DNA from: Pseudomaricurvus sp965662505
GTDB taxonomy: Bacteria > Pseudomonadota > Gammaproteobacteria > Pseudomonadales > Cellvibrionaceae
DNA: 8,959 bases
Assembly: GCF_965662505.1 (NCBI RefSeq)
Contig: NZ_CBFIHX010000132.1
Coordinates: 1-8,959, forward strand
Direction: 5' to 3'
The notes under the pieces are model-generated. The model was not told where the DNA came from. It saw only the letters and a list, made by a program, of their open reading frames with translations, and did no database searches. Positions 6,869-8,959 of the stretch are shown piece by piece. The position numbers and the translations under genes were made by a program. Position 1 is the stretch's first letter. Each line of letters starts with the position of its first letter.

Positions 6869-6910
6869 TAGTACTTAGGGTTTAGTACTTAGGTATTAGT
6901 GCTATCAGTT
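6869..6910 (+). repeat. Three tandem 14-bp units upstream of the PAS-GGDEF-EAL gene
   Basis: The units start at 6869, 6883 and 6897: TAGTACTTAGGGTT, TAGTACTTAGGTAT and the degenerate TAGTGCTATCAGTT. The first 11 bases of units one and two are identical. Units one and two contain the palindrome AGTACT. The array ends 66 bases before the start codon at 6977. Such spacing and degeneracy fit an array of regulator-binding sites better than random repetition. The regulator is unknown. Confidence 0.7.
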
Positions 6911-6956
6911 CTGACCGGTTTGAGTCACTGATCAACTGCATTCCCATTTCTCTTTT

Positions 6957-6980
6957 ATGCAATCTACGGAAGCCGAATGA
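6957..6980 (+). other. Possible 7-codon leader ORF overlapping the next start codon (ATGA)
   Basis: ATG at 6957 opens a frame coding MQSTEAE and stops at TGA 6978-6980. That stop overlaps the downstream start at 6977 in an ATGA arrangement typical of translational coupling. There is no Shine-Dalgarno sequence before 6957, so it may be chance. Confidence 0.2.
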
Positions 6981-8959
6981 CCGCTGAGGCGTTCCCATCA
7001 ACACGTATACATTTCAGTGATGAAGCGACTGAGGGATTGCTCTATCGCATGAGTGACGCGTATTTCCTTATCGGCGCTGACCGTGTTATTGAGCGCGCTA
7101 ATCCGGCGGCTCATCTTTTATTCGATACGCCTGAGCTGGTCGGTCTGCGGCTGGAGCATCTTGTCCAGCAAGATGTGAATTGGGCTTCTGTCTCGTCAGG
7201 CGATCGATTTAACCTGAGTGCCCGTCGTCACGACGGCAAACAAATCAAACTGAATTACTACGCGCCAGCCGGAGACGGTTATCACCACTGCGTGATATCA
7301 CTGGTCAACCCAGATCAGCCATATCGTGAGCAGTTGCTCCGTCAGACTTCGCTGGTGCGTGCCGCTTTATGCTCCATTACTGATGCCGTGATTTCTGTGG
7401 ATGCCAAGGGCGTCATCGAAACCATCAATCCCATGGCTCGCGAGCTGTTGAATCTGACGAATCAAACCGCCAGTGGCTTGCCCATCGGCCAGGTTTTGGT
7501 GATCGCGGATTCGGTCACGCACCGGGTTCTGCCATCTCCGGTTCTGGATGTACTGAAGCGGGGGGCGATCAATGATTTTTCGGAAGTCTTTTTGTATGCT
7601 GTTGAGCGCAAGCCAGTACTGATCAGCTTGCAGGCGATCCCCCTGCGAAATGCCGCGAGTGAAGTGGATGGCTGCTTGTTGATCTTTCGCAACAGCTCGC
7701 AGGTAGATCGGGATCGGCTGCGAGTTAAGTGGCAGGCGCGTCACGATACTTTAACGTCTCAGTTGAACCGTCAGGCGTTCGAGGTTTCTATCTCCCAGGC
7801 CATGGAGAAAGCGCAGAACGAACCGGTCAGCTTTGGCCTGCTGTACATCGATATTTATCAGTTTAAAGTCATCAACGATACCTGTGGCCATGCTGGCGGG
7901 GACGAACTCCTGAGGCAGCTGGCAGAGTTGATCGCCAACAAGTTGCGCAGCCAGGACATGCTGGCGCGTCTGGGCAGCGATGAGTTCGGCGTGCTGATTT
8001 ACAACACCACACTGGCGGGCGCTCAGCGTCTGGCCAGCTCTGTCATCGACGCTGTACAGAATTATGAATTTCATTGGGGCGCGCAGGTTTACAAGGTGGC
8101 TGTCAGTATCGGTGTAGTGGTGATTGATGAGTCATCTGAATCCGAAGCGCAGGTGCTGGCCACCGCCAATGCTGCCAGCTGCGCGGCGAAAGAGCTGGGG
8201 CGCAATCGCATCCACTGGTACAACAAGGATCAGGAAGTTGAGCAGCGCCGCAGTGAAATCAACTGGGTGGTAAATATCAGCCAGGCATTGGCGCAAAATC
8301 GGTTTAGCCTCTTTCAGCAAAAGATTCAGCCGATGGACGGCTCGGAAGATCACTACGAAATTTTGCTGCGTTTGCGGCAGCAGAATGGCGAGCTGGTGAA
8401 TCCGGATGTTTTTATCCCCGCTGCAGAACGCTATGGTCTGATGGACGATGTTGATCGCTGGGTTGTAGACAAAGTGATCGGGTATCTTAGAGAGCGGATG
8501 GAACTCTTCTTGCCACCGCGAGTGTATACCGTGAACCTATCCGGAATGACCATCAGTGATCCTGAATTCAGTAACTACGTCTTGTCGGCAATTGAGCGCA
8601 GCGGCATTGATGCAACCCTGTTGCATTTTGAAATTACGGAAACGGCAGCCATTCGACATCTGGATAACGCCATTGAGTTTATGCGTCGGTTGCGCGAGCG
8701 GGGCAGTCGTTTCTATCTGGATGACTTCGGCAGCGGCTTGTCCTCCTTTGCGTATTTAAAAGAGTTGCCGGTCGATTACCTGAAAATTGACGGCAGCTTT
8801 GTCAGCACCATGCTGGAAGACTCCGCCAGTTTCGCCATGGTCAGTACCTTTAATCACCTCGCCCACTCCATGAATCTAAAGACGGTGGCTGAGTACGTGG
8901 AGACGGAAGAGCTGCTGGATGCGTTAATCGATATTGGTGTCGACTTTGTGCAGGGGTTT
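6977..8959 (+). CDS. PAS-PAS-GGDEF-EAL c-di-GMP turnover protein (3' end cut by window)
   Basis: 661 codons run open to the window edge. No membrane segment is seen, so it is probably cytoplasmic. PAS-like domain 1 is about residues 18-110 and PAS 2 about 124-240. The GGDEF domain (about 250-415) has D292, N300 and D309, an RSQD I-site (324-327) and the signature GSDEF (333-337). The second Asp of the usual DxDxFK is Tyr294. The EAL domain (about 430 onward) has Q448, EIL (461-463), R465, N520, E552, E555, D582-D583, K603, E639 and Q659, so the catalytic set of a c-di-GMP phosphodiesterase looks complete. AEYVE replaces the usual AEGVE. Hydrolysis of c-di-GMP is therefore the best-supported activity; cyclase activity is uncertain because of GSDEF. 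The ATG at 6977 has GGAAG 4 bases upstream. The protein ends in VQGF at the edge, so probably only a short C-terminal tail is missing. Confidence 0.93.
   Translation, partial: MTAEAFPSTRIHFSDEATEGLLYRMSDAYFLIGADRVIERANPAAHLLFDTPELVGLRLEHLVQQDVNWASVSSGDRFNLSARRHDGKQIKLNYYAPAGDGYHHCVISLVNPDQPYREQLLRQTSLVRAALCSITDAVISVDAKGVIETINPMARELLNLTNQTASGLPIGQVLVIADSVTHRVLPSPVLDVLKRGAINDFSEVFLYAVERKPVLISLQAIPLRNAASEVDGCLLIFRNSSQVDRDRLRVKWQARHDTLTSQLNRQAFEVSISQAMEKAQNEPVSFGLLYIDIYQFKVINDTCGHAGGDELLRQLAELIANKLRSQDMLARLGSDEFGVLIYNTTLAGAQRLASSVIDAVQNYEFHWGAQVYKVAVSIGVVVIDESSESEAQVLATANAASCAAKELGRNRIHWYNKDQEVEQRRSEINWVVNISQALAQNRFSLFQQKIQPMDGSEDHYEILLRLRQQNGELVNPDVFIPAAERYGLMDDVDRWVVDKVIGYLRERMELFLPPRVYTVNLSGMTISDPEFSNYVLSAIERSGIDATLLHFEITETAAIRHLDNAIEFMRRLRERGSRFYLDDFGSGLSSFAYLKELPVDYLKIDGSFVSTMLEDSASFAMVSTFNHLAHSMNLKTVAEYVETEELLDALIDIGVDFVQGF

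Larger units (their letters stand above)
6616..6976. other. 361-base intergenic region with terminator, CRP-like site, assembly gap and tandem repeats
   Basis: No credible gene is seen in this stretch on either strand. It contains, in order, a terminator hairpin after the DUF2333 gene, a promoter-like TTGACG element, a perfect CRP-type palindrome, a run of 10 Ns, three tandem 14-bp units and the leader of the PAS-GGDEF-EAL gene. The true length is uncertain because of the Ns. Confidence 0.7.

Noticed and set aside
6869..6910. Tandem units as a CRISPR array
   Set aside because: The 14-bp units are directly adjacent with no spacers, and there are no cas genes.
7367..8353. Minus-strand open frames of 73-125 codons
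   Set aside because: They are antisense to the PAS-GGDEF-EAL coding frame, which carries clear family motifs throughout.

Overview
The window looks like a chromosomal segment of a gammaproteobacterium, most likely a marine or environmental relative of the Pseudomonadales/Cellvibrionales/Oceanospirillales group. This is inferred from the gene families (DsbD, LapD, PCu(A)C, DUF2333, PAS-GGDEF-EAL) and a moderate-to-high GC coding style. I see no mobile element, CRISPR array or RNA gene, and nothing that suggests recent transfer. The sequence contains a run of 10 Ns, so it comes from a draft scaffold.

Layout. (1) 13-1878, minus strand: complete dsbD, the inner-membrane thiol:disulfide reductase, with all six catalytic cysteines. 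(2) 1879-2073: divergent control region. (3) 2074-6615, plus strand: four closely spaced genes that look like one operon. They are an outer-membrane-type lipoprotein with TPR-like helices (unknown family), a LapD-type c-di-GMP receptor with degenerate GGDEF and EAL domains, a PCu(A)C periplasmic copper chaperone, and a DUF2333 membrane protein. A good intrinsic-terminator candidate follows at 6673-6716. (4) 6616-6976: a 361-base control region with the terminator, a perfect CRP/Vfr-type palindrome (TGTGA-N6-TCACA), the assembly gap, and three tandem 14-bp units ending about 67 bases before the next gene. (5) 6977 to the window end: a PAS-PAS-GGDEF-EAL protein cut off by the window edge.

How the parts work together. 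Two c-di-GMP proteins lie here. One is predicted to sense the nucleotide: LapD keeps most EAL pocket residues but has lost catalytic ones, and it has the periplasmic Trp implicated in LapG binding. The other is predicted to metabolise it, with an intact EAL catalytic set plus a GSDEF cyclase-type motif and RxxD I-site. LapD normally sequesters the periplasmic protease LapG and so keeps a large adhesin on the cell surface. No lapG is beside this lapD; its place upstream is taken by the unknown lipoprotein. The remaining genes (DsbD, PCu(A)C) concern periplasmic thiol and copper handling, typically linked to cytochrome oxidase or cytochrome c maturation. Their link with LapD may only be shared transcription.

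No wholly new system can be demonstrated. The points most worth a second look are the lipoprotein-LapD pairing without LapG, and the triple 14-bp repeat plus CRP-like site ahead of the PAS-GGDEF-EAL gene.
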